From: Oryza sativa Japonica Group
Taxonomy: Eukaryota; Streptophyta; Magnoliopsida; Poales; Poaceae
Assembly (NCBI RefSeq): GCF_034140825.1
Contig: NC_089046.1
Location: 23,978,501-24,042,500 of the forward strand
Reading direction: 5' to 3'
Length of the DNA stretch: 64,000 nucleotides
Part shown: in pieces, positions 24,060 to 36,200 of the stretch
Numbering within the stretch: position 1 is the stretch's first letter
How the letters are laid out: each line of letters starts with the position of its first letter
Position numbers and translations under genes: made by a program
The notes under the pieces: model-generated
Databases searched by the model: none
The model's input: only the letters and a program-made list of their open reading frames with translations
What the model was told of the DNA's origin: nothing

Positions 24060-24306
24060 CGGTCCCGTTCGTTAGTCATGAAAAGGGTGGATTAAATTTT
24101 AGATTAAGGTTGCACGCTTTTCAAACTGCTAAACGGTGTGTTTCGTGCGAAAACTTTCTATATGAAAGTTGTTCTAAAATATCAGATTAATCCTTTTTCA
24201 AGTTTGAAATAATTAAAACTTAATTAATCACACGTTATTACCATCTCGTTTTATGTGAAACACTTAATCTTTATATTCATCTTTATTTTCAGGAGATTCA
24301 AACAAT
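24060..24306 (+). repeat. CCCGTTCGTT-type dispersed repeat
   Basis: Same family as the tandem pair at 18291-18768: TTTTCAAACTGCTAAACGGT, TGAAAGTTGTTCTAAAATAT and GTGAAACACTTAATCTTTAT occur in the same order. Confidence 0.75.
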
Positions 24307-25329
24307 ATTATGAGTATGCATGATTTTGGATTATTGGCTTAGGTATAGTGTAGACTAAGATTCAAAGACTAAAAATTTAGACAAATTTTACTACATGGCA
24401 CTCAAAGTTTGTGTAATTTGCTAGGGGATATCGTAAAAACGTGCTACAGCTGAAAAATACTTTAAAACTAGCAATTTGCTAGAACACATTTTCAATCCAA
24501 TTAGAGAGAGAACTTTTTAGAATAACGAGAATGATCTTGAGACTCTAAAATGATCCTATCCTAAAAACAAGGATGAGTCCAACCCATCTTACCTCATCCC
24601 CAAATCAAACACATGCTAAGCTGCCTGCAACCCCAGTGTTGTTATGCTCTTGGATTTTTTTTCAAGGATGGCAGTGACAGTGGCTTGGCCGTTGGTTCAT
24701 ATCCTAATCCAATGCTGCCGTTGGAGCTAAATAGTTAATCGCATCCATTTGCAGCTCAAGCAGTATCATACAATTTGGGGGATCTTCTTTGTCAGGTGAC
24801 GCATCTGATCAAATCATGGAACTACTAATTAAACCATCTGCCTCTCCAACAAAAAAACTAAACCATCAGCTGCCGACGAGATTATCCTACTCTGATGATA
24901 ATTTGCTCCGGATTCGTCGCCCGTTTGAGCCAAAAGTTTCAGCTCGGATTCATCCTTACTTTCTTGGTGCAAAATGCTGCAGCTTCTGGTCGGCAACTTG
25001 GCAGTCGGCAGTTGGCAGTGGGCAATGCATGTTCAGAACTTCAGATGAATCAGATCGTTGCGTTTCAGGCTTTCAGCTCGGTCACTCTACTTCTTTTCGT
25101 TGCCTAATGCATAGAAACAAGCCGCTATATGTGATTCGCTTATACTTCATCGATTCAAAAAGAGAAGATATCACAATTCACAAGTTATCGGTATATGGAA
25201 GGACTGCAATGAATTTGGAGATAGGCCATCTAGCGTTGTTGAGAAATATCCGCCGAACTGATTCATCTAAACTTTAGGAAAGGTATTTTTGGTGTTTCGA
25301 GGCTACGATTTATAAGTTGAAGAGACATT

Positions 25330-25603
25330 GGCTATGTTTAGTTCCTTTCAAACTTCCAACTTTTCCGTCAGATCAAATGTTTGGACACATGAAGCATTAA
25401 ATATAAACGAAAAAAACAATTACATAGTTTGCATGTAAATTGAGAGATGAATCTTTTGAGCCTAATTACGTCATAATTTGATAATGTGATGCTACAACTA
25501 ATGATGGATTAATTAGGCTTATTAGTCTACATTTAATACTTCAATTGTGTGTCCGTATACGTCAATTTTTTTTGCCAAAACAAATAAACACCTAAACATG
25601 GCC
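25330..25603. mobile_element. MITE with GGC(T/C)ATGTTTAG ends
   Basis: Begins GGCTATGTTTAGTTCC and ends CACCTAAACATGGCC, which are inverted repeats. It is flanked by ATT on both sides, a possible 3-bp target duplication. It contains the pair GAATCTTTTGAGCCTAATTA and TTAATTAGGCTTATTAGT seen in related rice MITEs such as 53968-54312. Confidence 0.75.
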
Positions 25604-26153
25604 ATTATCAACATTCTTATAGTATAGACAGGCAATCGGATCTTTCAAACAAATGAAGACACGTGATCAATGTTATGAAAAATACATTTTTAACACGAGA
25701 ATTTTATGCTTCTACTCTTACCGGTCACAAGTCAAAACTGAGTGACAAAAGCGATAAAATAACCTAAATTGTTTCTAAAATTCAAAATTGGCTACGGCTC
25801 AACTGCGAGTGTAGATAATCAAGACAAATCTTTAATTTAAACGCTTCCGATAGTAAGGCCCTGGCCGGCTGTCAAGCAAATGCTAATCTAACCCCAAAAA
25901 TAAAATGACGAAATCATTTTTGCAAATACCACCCCCGGGATTCCTTCATTATTCAACTCACTCCCAAATCCCCATTTTCTTCTAGCTAAACAAGTCAGAT
26001 GAACCGTCAGAATTCAGAAAAAGAAATCAGTCAGACTCGTCTGAATTTCTGAATTATTCAGAGTTTCATCCATTCCACTATTCGCTAGTGCTAATCTACG
26101 CTGTGATAGGGAGGAGGAGGAGGAAGGGATCGAGCAGGTTGGTTAGGTTTTAC

Positions 26154-26655
26154 CAGGAGGGGACGAGGTTGGCGGCGATGAAGAGGAGGTAGCCGGAGGT
26201 GCCGAGCACGAGCGCGCGCCTGGACCCCATCCGCCGCACCACCGGCGAGCCCACCACCGAGAACGCCGTGAACGACGTGTACAGGAGCCCCAGCGACACC
26301 GACCCCAGGTTCTCGTCCTGCAACCCCACCCACCCACCAGCAATGCAAAACACCAAATCCGATCGGATTAATCTGAATCCATGGAGGCCGCGTCTGCGTG
26401 ATCGATCGATCGGTCGAATTGAATCGATTCGGCTACCGTGTTGACGGTGCTCTGCAGGTTCTGGGCGGCGTGGTAGGCGAGGAAGACGAAGAGGAAGGCC
26501 GAGCTCAGCAGGTGCAGGTCGCGGGTCTGGGACGTCGCCGCCCTCGCCGCCGCCGCGGCGCCGCGTCTGCCGGATACCAGCGGGGCGGCCTCCTCCTCCT
26601 CCTCGTCGAGGGCCACCGCGAGCTCGGCTCCGGCGGGAGCGTGGCCGTCTTCCAT
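26154..26655 (-). pseudogene. UNC93-like fragment C: first two exons only
   Basis: Exon 1 (26437-26655, 73 codons) starts MEDGHAPAGAELAVALDEEE and ends LHLLSSAFLFVFLAYHAAQN plus LQSTVNT. Exon 2 (26154-26317) is 164 nt, exactly as long as exon 2 in copies A and B, and encodes NLGSVSLGLLYTSFTAFSVV to YLLFIAANLVPSW. The donor after exon 2 (TG|GTAAAA) looks functional, but no later exon follows before copy B. It differs clearly from A and B (for example RRMGSRRALVLG against TWLGSKRALVVG), so it is an older paralogue rather than part of the recent duplication. An in-frame ATG at 26715 is possible but gives a low-complexity extension. It is either a truncated remnant or a head that splices into copy B exons. 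Confidence 0.75.
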
Positions 26656-26931
26656 GGCGGATTTGGGGGGAGGAGTTGGTGGTGGCGTGGCTTCGGTGCC
26701 AAACTGCGCGAGCACTCTGCTCTGCTTGTGATTTGGGGGAAGGGGGGAGGGGCTTGTTTTTCTAAATTTAAGGTCTACGAGGGGTGTTTGTGATAAATTA
26801 AGTGGTTTCAGGAGAATAGCAGATAGTTTAGGGGGTCTTTGTGAGAATTTTAGCTGTTTCGTGTCCGAAGAAGTCCGAACCGCCCGATGACAGGCGTTTG
26901 TTTGTTTTAAGAAGAGATAGTAGCTTTTACA

Positions 26932-27088
26932 GGGTGTGGTTAGTTTCTGAAAAAAGTTGAAAGTTTGAAGAAAGTTGGGAGTTTAGAAAAAAAGTTAGAA
27001 GTTTATATGTGTAGGAAAATTTTTGGATGTGATGTGATGTGATGGAAAATTGGAAATTTGGGGTAGTTGGGGTGAACTAAACACGGCC
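26932..27088. mobile_element. MITE with GGGTGTGGTTAGTT / AACTAAACACGGCC ends
   Basis: Terminal inverted repeats GGGTGTGGTTAGTT and GGTGAACTAAACACGGCC enclose repetitive GAAAGTTGGGAGTTTAG-type sequence. It is the same family as 53374-53500. Confidence 0.75.
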
Positions 27089-27905
27089 ATAGAGAGAAAA
27101 AAAAAACTTCGTGAAATGATATTTGGGCCATCTTAGTCACTTAAATACGGCAAACACAACATCTAACCTAAGCCCATTTTATAGGTGGCAATTAATCTTA
27201 TGTACTTGGACGGACGGGTATATAGCTATAAATACAAACATATATTTTAATGAGTAGGTTTCACTGTAATAAAGCTAACCAATTGAGCTACGCTCGCTTC
27301 GTTATATAAAATGGTGTTTTTGTTGTTAAACATAGCATACATATCTAGTGAAATAACTTACTCTTTTATCTTTGTTCAAGTAAAATTTTCCATACGCTTG
27401 ATGTGTTTTGAGTAAGGGTGAAATTGAAATATGCATTTTTATAGCTTAGCCCTTTAAGATTGTCTTGGTTGTTGGTTGTTTTTGTTGATACTTATGGACA
27501 AGATAACAGATCACAAGTAGACATGTGCAACTAAACTATATTGAACTAATTTAGACTTCACTAGCATAGTTGCACAGAGGAAACCATTGGATAACCTATT
27601 CGGTTCTGTTGGACTCTAATTGTGCTTTTTTGTCTCTTAGTTTTTAAATCGTATAAAGATTAAATTTGATTTTATAGTAAAACCAAGTCCATCTTTTATA
27701 CTTTCTCTGTTCAAGTTTAAATGTCATATATATAAAAAAACGGATCTCCACAAATTGATTGTTACATTTGCATTGGCCACCCATTACGTCTCGGGTCCAA
27801 TGCCCTAGCCCTTTTTGGCTCTTGTGCAAAATTACTCCGTCATCACGCATTGTGCATCGGGAGTGATCCTCCACTACTCGTTGTGTTGCGGCTCTACATA
27901 TTGGA

Positions 27906-28346
27906 TCAATAAAATTGACAACAATTTTTGGTTCCAATTATATTGCGATAATGTATCTCTTTTCTCCATAGTTCGTCAACTACAACAGCTTGCATGAAAT
28001 GGACAACCGTCCACATGTAGAAGGTGTCATGGAAGTGGAGGGAAGCGAGCAAGTGGACGCTCTTTTGGAGAGGGAGCGTTATTTCGCTAAGGTGGTCGTA
28101 TACGATTCTGCAGATGTTTATGTCGATGTCTTGGAGGACTACGTAGCTAGTGACACGAAAATTCCCGATTCCCAAGTCGTCGTAGACGTACAAAAGATGG
28201 TTGTCACCAAAAGCGAGCTCGATAGTGCGCATGTGGTCGAGAGGGAGTTTTATGGCGTTCATATGATTCGGTGCGAGTTTCATGGCCAATACGAAAATAC
28301 AATGGCAAACAACATTTATTTTCAACGCACAAATGCAATCAACTAA
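27906..28346. other. Unrecognised segment open on both strands
   Basis: A 139-codon frame on the minus strand (27906-28325) and a 118-codon frame on the plus strand (27990-28346) overlap in a segment of moderate GC surrounded by AT-rich DNA. The plus frame reads like hydrophilic protein (HVEGVMEVEGSEQVDALLER); the minus frame contains FGDNHLLYVYDDLGIGNFRV. I recognise neither. It could be part of a decayed transposon or captured gene. No intron borders or start context favour one strand. Confidence 0.3.
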
Positions 28347-28569
28347 AATTCATTCATAAAATCAGAAAAAAAAACTGTAGATTCATTTCTATGAAGACTT
28401 AGGAAGAATGCAATCAAAGGACAATCCGTACAAAACCATACTCGCTCATCGAGGATTAGAAAGTATTTGATCGTTGACATTGTGAAGATGAAGGCAAATA
28501 ATTTCCGTTGATCTTGAATTCTGATCTCTTACACAGTCCAATAAGAGACAACCTCATCTTTTTCTTATG

Positions 28570-28735
28570 CATATATTTATCAGCTAAAATTTAAATTTTC
28601 AACCTTAAATTTAGAGTTGATTTTGGGTTTTTTTATCGTAAATTATTTTTCAGATTGTGCTTTTAGATCGTTAAGAACACGTATATAACAGTTTATTCAC
28701 AAATTATTTTCCGTTTGCAAATAAGCTAAACAATG
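28570..28735 (+). repeat. Dispersed repeat D
   Basis: Contains TTTTCAACCTTAAATTTAGA, GTTGATTTTGGGTTTTTTTA, AGATCGTTAAGAACACGTAT and CCGTTTGCAAATA, as in the other D copies. Confidence 0.7.
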
Positions 28736-28774
28736 GTCAATGGGACTGAGAGGAAGAATAAGGCTGTCTTTGAG

Positions 28775-28965
28775 GAGAGGAGATAGAGGAGATTGAGAAG
28801 ATACGCAAAACGAGATGAGCTATTAGCACATGATTAATTGACTATTAAGTATTTTAAACTTCAAAAATGGATTAATATGATTTTTTTAAAGCAACTTTCT
28901 TATAGAATTTTTTTTAAAAAATACACCGTTTAGTAGTTCGGGAAACGTGCACGCGGAAAGCGAAA
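28775..28965 (-). repeat. CCCGTTCGTT-type repeat, reversed and diverged
   Basis: On the minus strand it reads CACGTTTCCCGAACTACTAA, ACGGTGTATTTTTT and AGAAAGTTGCTTTAAAAAAA, then TTAATCATGTGCTAATAGCT, matching the order of motifs in 18291-18768. Confidence 0.5.
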
Positions 28966-29382
28966 CAAAACTCACTACAATCACCTAGATCACCAGGAAA
29001 GAACACGGCATTAGAATACGAGAAAGTGAAGAAATGCCGTAAACACCGTCAGAAAAGGGTAAATCGGCAAACGCGTTCCACCAAAACCCTCCACGTCAGC
29101 ATATCAACATCCAGGCCCAACGCGCAGAGGATCCCCCGCACCAGTCAACCCACCCTCTATGACAGTAGGGCCCAGCACGCGGTGGGGCCCACCCCGCAGT
29201 GACCGAAAAGCCTCCCCGTCATTAGCCCGGACAGCGACCGGAACCCCCTTCAAAGGCACCGCCAATGCCACTGACAGGTGGGCCCGTGGTTCATCGGCCC
29301 CAGATGTCAGTGACAAAGGCACGTACCTTTGAAGGTAGAGGAGCCTCCTGATCCCCCCTCCCACCCGCACGCCCTCGCCGCC

Positions 29383-32300
29383 ATGTCGTCCGCCACCGCC
29401 GCCGCCACCGCCACCATCGCCGCCGCCGCCGCGAAGCTCGCCGCCACCCCCGCCCCCGCCCCCTCCCGGCGCCGCCTCACGCTCCGCGGGAACCCCACCG
29501 CGCGCCGCTGCGTCGCCGCGATGGCCGTGTCCACCCCCAGGTCGGCCGCCGCCGCCGCGTTCCTCGAGCGCCGCGAGTCGGAGCGCGCCCTCCACTTCGT
29601 CAAGTACCAGGGCCTTGGGAACGACTTCATCATGGTGCGACGCCTTACTAGCGCTTCCATTTCACTTTTCTTAGAACCGATTTGTTGCTTCCCTTCAATT
29701 TTTTTAATCCCCTTTGTAATCAGTCGCTTCGTCTGCACGAATTAGAGCAGTCTCTGCTGCTTTAGACGCGGTGATTTCTGTATTTTTTTGATTTAGTCTT
29801 GGATTTTTTTTCTTCAGGTGGACAATAGGGATTCGGCCGTGCCGAAGGTGACGCCGGAGGAGGCGGCGAAGCTGTGCGACAGGAACTTCGGCGTCGGCGC
29901 CGACGGTGTGATCTTCGTCATGCCGGGGGTCAATGGCGCGGACTACACCATGAGGATCTTCAACTCGGACGGCAGTGAGCCGGAGGTGAGCAATCCATTG
30001 CATTTCTGCAGTGCGTGATAGGAAATGTATTCGGGTGTTGGTGTTTTGTGATATCCGTAGTGATTCGTCAATCATAAATGCAATGTGGATGATATGGACT
30101 AATCTAATGTTAGCATGATCCTCATTAGGTAGGATAGTGGAAAGAAAGCGCAAAAGCTTTGCACGTTCTCAACTTCTCATAAAGTTTCTTGTGTCCCTGA
30201 ATTGTTAGGCGGGGATACTTAGCCTGAAAATTAACTGTGCAAGTGTGTACTAGCTGCTTATAGCTCTCCATGTAGATTAGGCCTTGTACTAGTTTAATCC
30301 ACACTCAGAATAGGTCATAGGGAACTTAAGTGAAATCTGCTGGTACTCTATACAATGCTGGGGATCTAATTCGTTGATTATTCATTATCTTTAATCTGTA
30401 TGTGTATGTCTTAAGTGTGTATTTTTACTCTATTACATTTTAACCAACCCCTACATGTTATTCATTATCTTTATTCTGCATGTCTTAACCTTGTTATCTT
30501 GTGACATTCTAATTGTTATCATGTTACCAACCCCTACATCTAAAGCAGAACTTTAGTCTATGTACTTTCAATTAGATATATACTCCAGTGGAAATTAAAA
30601 ATGGACTAAAATTTCTTTGAGCTTGTTTTTGTGAACTATGCATAAGAAACCATCCATTTGTTTGTCAAAGTGGTTGATTATACTCTATGTTTCTCTATTC
30701 AGCTTGTTAGTGCTGAATTATTCTCACATGCCTTATGTATTATTTCTATTTATTTCAGATGTGTGGCAATGGAGTCCGTTGCTTTGCCCGGTTTATAGCT
30801 GAGCTTGAAAACCTACAGGGAACACATAGGTAATGTACTACTCAATATCCTTTAGTAGGATTACAAGAATAGTGAACTTCAAACTATCATTGAAAATGCT
30901 TAAAAAATACCTATTATCATGATATTAATCTTAAAGTACTTCATGATTGGATTGCAACCTGTTCTTTGCCAACGCCAATAGAATTATGATATGGATGAAC
31001 CATTCTTTGTAATGGAGCTGAAGTTACATTCTTGCATTTCAGCTTCAAAATTCACACTGGCGCTGGGCTAATCATTCCTGAAATACAAAATGATGGCAAG
31101 GTAAATGCCTTTTAGTTTTTTAGTTATTGTTTACTTTTAAGCATGATAATGCCTTTTGAATTTGAAGGTATAAACCACTGTAGTTTGCCATTCACCTCCC
31201 TCAATCGATTTTATTTATATATCTGCCATTATATGGTTTTTGTTTCTTGGTCTGTATAACCTGCCTGGGCTTGTATGCTTCTTGCAATTTACTAGCAACA
31301 TGATACTTTATACCATTATGAAGGACTCGCACAATTGTTCATAGATTCATTTAAATACAGAAAAACCTCATGAAGTCATACAGTTTACATTTCTGTACTT
31401 CTAGTTGCCATTTTGTTCTTATGACTTCAACTTATATTTCAGTAAGTATGCCATAACAACTTTCTTAAGTCATATGGCAAGCATGTCGTACTGATGGTTT
31501 CAGTCTAGCATACTGTTCTAGCTCTTGCAATTTTATTGGATGTGTTAAAAGGAAATATGTTGGCCTGAGCTTTCTTAGCTCCAGTAGTCTTGATAATACA
31601 CCTATCCTGTCAAGCGTAAGCCATTAATTGACTGATTCATTCTTGTTGAATGTGATTCCCAAAAAGTATGAAATTATTTTATTGATAGATCCACTTGCAT
31701 TTATCTTGTTCACAGGTAAAGGTTGATATGGGCCAGCCCATTCTCTCTGGACCAGATATTCCAACAAAACTGCCATCCACCAAGAATGAAGCCGTTGTCC
31801 AAGCTGATTTGGCAGTTGATGGCTCAACATGGCAAGTAACCTGTGTTAGCATGGGCAATCCACATTGTGTCACATTTGGCACAAAGGAGCTCAAGGTAAT
31901 TGACTTGCAAGTTCATATTCTCGTAGTTTTAAATTACATTCTGTCAAAACCGTTAATATGCCTAAATATTTCCTATACAAATATGTTAAATTGTTGCCTA
32001 TTGATTCATGTGGATCTTGCAATTATTCATTTATGGGGATATCATGGCTTATTAAAACATTTCAATATTTTTTATGTTTCCATACAGGAGTGCTTGCTTA
32101 GGCCCAAGGTCTACAGTCTAGAACTCCAGATCAATTTAACGTGTTTTAATCCTATTATCTTTTGTTTAGTTTTTAGTTAAATTAACTGCTGATCCTACCA
32201 GTTGGCTTTGTGATCCACTTGTTCATTACCACAAGATTTGCTAATATTGTTGCTTTCACTTCCAATAAATGTTTGCACTTTCTATGTTATATACTTCATG

Positions 32301-33297
32301 CAAGCTTGAGAAATGTCTCTAGATGCTTCAATACGTGATTGCCTCTGTTTATTGGCCCATATGTTCTGATATAGCCAACAAGATCCCCCTAGCAACCATA
32401 AATATTTTTTTCTGCTAGTGATTAGGTTCCTGTGTTGTTTGAACTGTATATATCCTAGCCTATCCAGGTCCAGGCTGTCCATATAATAATTTATTGTTGT
32501 CTTGGCTGGAAAAACAGGTTTTGCATGTTGATGATTTAAAGCTTAGTGATATTGGGCCTAAATTCGAGCATCATGAAATGTTTCCTGCCCGCACCAACAC
32601 AGGTTACTCTTAATTATTATAGAACCGTATGCCTTCTATTCATACATATTCTTGCATTTGAGTTTACTTAAATTAATTTTCTTCTGCAGAATTTGTAGAG
32701 GTCCTGTCTCGCTCACACCTCAAAATGAGAGTCTGGGAGCGTGGTGCTGGTAACTGATGTTCCCTTAATCTTGATTTTTATAGGATATATGCACTGTGGT
32801 TTAATTTCAGCATGTTCCTTTTTTTTTCATGCATATATCTTTGTCTGTTAGGAATGTTGCATGTCATATAGTCATAGCATCATAGGTGTTGCTGTGTCAT
32901 TAGCACCACAACATTAGTGCATTCTGTAAATAACTGTAGTGTATGTATGTGATTCAGTGGTATCTCCTTTTATATTCTGAGGTATACAATATATGATTTT
33001 GACTGTAGGTGCGACGCTTGCTTGTGGAACCGGTGCTTGTGCAGTAGTTGTTGCAGCTGTCCTCGAGGGTCGAGCTGAACGGGTTTGTCCTTTCAACTGT
33101 TTGTACTTTGCACTGTCAATTTCATCTCTATTGTACCTTATATCCTTATCTGTAGTTGGCCACATTTTGTTGGGATACAGAAATGTGTAGTTGATTTGCC
33201 TGGTGGACCATTGGAAATCGAATGGAGGGAGGATGACAATCATATTTACATGACTGGTCCTGCAGAGGCTGTCTTCTATGGATCTGCTGTTCACTAG
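29383..33297 (+). CDS. dapF: Diaminopimelate epimerase, chloroplastic
   Basis: Nine exons: 29383-29634, 29818-29985, 30759-30829, 31043-31100, 31716-31895, 32518-32602, 32690-32749, 33009-33082 and 33181-33297; 1065 nt, 354 residues, all phases consistent. The enzyme interconverts LL- and meso-diaminopimelate, the penultimate step of plastid lysine synthesis, without cofactor. The two catalytic cysteines are visible in MCGNGVRC (Cys142) and ACGTGACA (Cys297). Other family motifs are [10 protein letters not shown] (start of the mature enzyme), [28 protein letters not shown] and WERGAG. The first 60-70 residues are Ala/Ser/Arg-rich without acidic residues at the start, as in a chloroplast transit peptide. 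ATG 29383 was preferred to an upstream in-frame ATG at 29329 whose extension is rich in Pro and Glu. A possible 3' UTR intron starts right after the stop codon. Confidence 0.96.
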
Positions 33298-36200
33298 GTC
33301 AGCTTGTTTCTTTAAATAGAAAGCTATCTCAATTTGTCAGTAGCTGCTTTGTGATATATTATTTTTGTTATAAGTGCATTGTTGAAATCATTATAACATT
33401 GATATTATCTACCTGTGTAAAAGGGTAAAGTATGATCCATAGTTCTCATAAGACCTGAATGGCAAGAGCGTATTGGTTTAACTTATGAGCTTGTTCCTAT
33501 CTTATGTTCATGGCTGTTGATAAAATAGAATTGCATGTCCTTTTTTTTGTTTTACTTGGTTAGTTAGTGTTTGCAGAAATCGTAACCCTGGAACATAACT
33601 AGGAGGTATAATTACCAACAAAAATAAATGAAAGGGGAAGTCATATATGACATATACTGAGCAGTCACGGTGTGAAGAATTTCAAGCCTAACCTTCATTA
33701 GGATATACGCTTACCAACTAAATAAAGATTCACATCAAAGATTATGTAAGTTGAATCATTCTAATTATTGTGTTTATCAGTTTATAGAAATACTGGGTTG
33801 ATCCAATCTAGATTGACAGAGGGAACAAAGATAGATCAGCTGTTAGTAAATTATATTGAGTAAGAAGATAAAATACTAGATATTACTTGTTTTCCATAGT
33901 TAATTATGTGGTTAGGAGAATGTTGTCTTGTTTGATCCCTGATATCTTACATTTCTGAGTGGATCTCATATAAATAGTTTTCTTTTCATGCAAGTTGTAA
34001 GCATGCTGTATTGCATGTCCACTGTATAGCACAGTTTTTAATTGGAGAAAACTGATAGTTACAGTGACACGTGCAATTATATTTAGAACTATGATGGTCA
34101 TAGTTTTTAGTTAGCCAAGTAAAATGATTTTATTTTGTAAAAAAACATTTTTTAGACTATGAAGGTGTTGCACCATTTTGTCATTAACAGATTAACATAT
34201 CAATGCATGTAGATGCTTACCAAACATTTTTTTTAGGTACCAGGGACCAAGCTGGAAAAGTTTACCGCAACTGGGAGCCTGAGAGATTGAGTATAAGGTC
34301 TATCAAATTGGTGTTTTGGTACCAGCACAACCCCTCTTGATTCTTAATTGCGCCTGTGGCCTGCTTACTATGGGCAGAATTACGGGGTTCTTTCAAACAA
34401 ATCTACTATTTTAAATCTTTTCTGCTTCTTTAGTTTGTCAGGTTTGAACCCTATATTGGTAGTAAATCTCTCCTACTTTTTTTTTGTTCCTTCCTTTGGC
34501 AATAAACCCTTGCTGTCTTAAGTGCATAACTGCATGTGCATTTGAGTTTTTTGTCTACAGATATCCTGATTTACTACAGAATGATTGAGCATGTGTGTTA
34601 TTTGGCAAGATGGTTGTTGCCTGCTCCCAGGAAATATCTGTATATCAAATTGCATGGGTAATAGGTCGTGGTTAATTGACTTGTGAAACTATCATTTATG
34701 TGCCACATCACATAGATGATTTTTGCTCTGACTGACTTAAAGTAGCAGTTCTTCATTCCAACCTGACTCCTTGTGTTCGTGTTATTTGTAGAATTGATCA
34801 TCCTTGATCAGGAAGGGTTAAGTAAAAATGTTACATTTATCTACGCCCTTAATTGTGTTTGCTAGTTGATATTTCTAGTATTCAGGAGCTGACATCTTTC
34901 TAATAATTACCATGTACCCTACAAATATAAAATGTCCAAGAAACATCATTTCACATGAGTTGATAATTGATAGTCCATTGTGATTAGAGAGAGAGAAGGG
35001 AACATCATACACGTTTGAGAATATATTTGTTACTGTTCAGATGTATGTGTTTTATTTGAAAGCAAAGGTGGTGTGTTGGATCTGTTTACTCCTTGCTGCT
35101 AGGAATGCTCTCATGTAATATGTCAAGTTTCCAAAAAGGATGCCATGTGTGGTGTGTTTCTTGTCTGTTACTTTACTTACCATTATTGTGTTTTATTTGG
35201 GCACTTAGATGGTGCTTATTTTTTAATGGATGCGTGATCTTTTAGATTTTCCATTAACCTCTCTATGGTTAACCACCATGAAACTTGGTGGTCCTTTGAT
35301 TCTCTATTTAATATTTTTAACTATAAAATGTATAAAGCTTGCCGATTTTGCTCTCCAGCAGTCCTGCTTATAGATATAGTGGAGAAAAATTCAGAAAACA
35401 CAGCCAGCATTTATCTTTTTGCTGTTCATTTTGGTTCATGACTCTGGGTCCTTATTTTTCTGTCCTTCAGATTGTATGTTTTCATGAGTTATTAACTTAT
35501 TATACCTGATTTACTTTTATTCCACGATATTTTGTATTTTTAATCATCCCTTCTAAATTACTATTGTTTTCGTTCTCTTTGGAGAATATGTTGTATGGAA
35601 AAGCAAAGAAACAATCCAGAATTTATCCTACCACAGTTTTTTTTTTTTAAAAAATAGAAATTCCAGGATGCACCATATGACAGTAATGGTTGGATCCAGG
35701 TGGTTAAGCACTACGCTTTATCCAATTATAAGATTATATAAGGTTAATTTGTTGCAGATCAATTGCAATAAAGTAGATGGCTACAAAGTTCTCGATGCAG
35801 GCCACTTATAACCGCCTTTTAATTCCCCTATAACGGTGAACTTTCTTTTTTTCCTGCACGCGTGACTGCAGCTAATATTTTTTGCCTAAAGAGAAGTATA
35901 CAAGGAAGCAGCTCACTACCCACCCATTCTTTTCTTAACCTATCATCTGCTTGCAGTTTATATACTTCCATAGTTCTATAGCAGTATAAAAGAAGCACCC
36001 AACTTATTCTTCTGTCTCTGTTTCTGGCATCAACCTGCAATTTATATTTACTAGTTTGGCTCACTCAAATTTAAAAGTTTACTTCCTCCACTGTGAACTC
36101 TAAGGCCAATAATCCTATGGGTGTGTTTGGATAATGGGAAATGAGAGGTGGGATTGGGATTGGGAAATGAATGAAGGGTTAGGATTAAATGAAAGGGGGA

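Larger units (their letters stand above)
23701..26153. other. Intergenic between UNC93 copy B and fragment C
   Basis: Holds dispersed repeats (24060-24306), a MITE (25330-25603) and single-copy AT-rich DNA. This is where exons 3-10 of fragment C should lie, but no segment resembling VPASLYLGF, FNGEFWGMFA or any later UNC93 exon was found. A 162-codon open frame at 24789-25277 has no recognisable features and is not accepted as a gene. Confidence 0.55.
26656..29382. other. Intergenic between divergent UNC93 fragment C and dapF
   Basis: Contains MITEs (26932-27088), dispersed repeats (28570-28735, 28775-28965), a short tRNA-like A-box stretch on the minus strand (27272-27302) and an unrecognised segment open on both strands (27906-28346). 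The last 300 bp are GC-rich with GTGGGCCC and GTGGGGCCC motifs and form the dapF promoter and leader. Confidence 0.55.

Noticed and set aside
24789-25277. 162-codon open frame on the plus strand
   Set aside because: No domain, signal or membrane segment, no codon bias like neighbouring genes, and irregular composition. It lies in a repeat-rich spacer.
26656-26715. Upstream start for UNC93 fragment C
   Set aside because: In frame but adds a proline-rich stretch; alignment with copies A and B favours the ATG at 26655.
29329-29382. In-frame upstream ATG for dapF
   Set aside because: The extension (MKVEEPPDPPSH) is acidic and proline-rich, unlike a transit peptide start; the ATG at 29383 followed by an Ala/Ser-rich stretch fits better.
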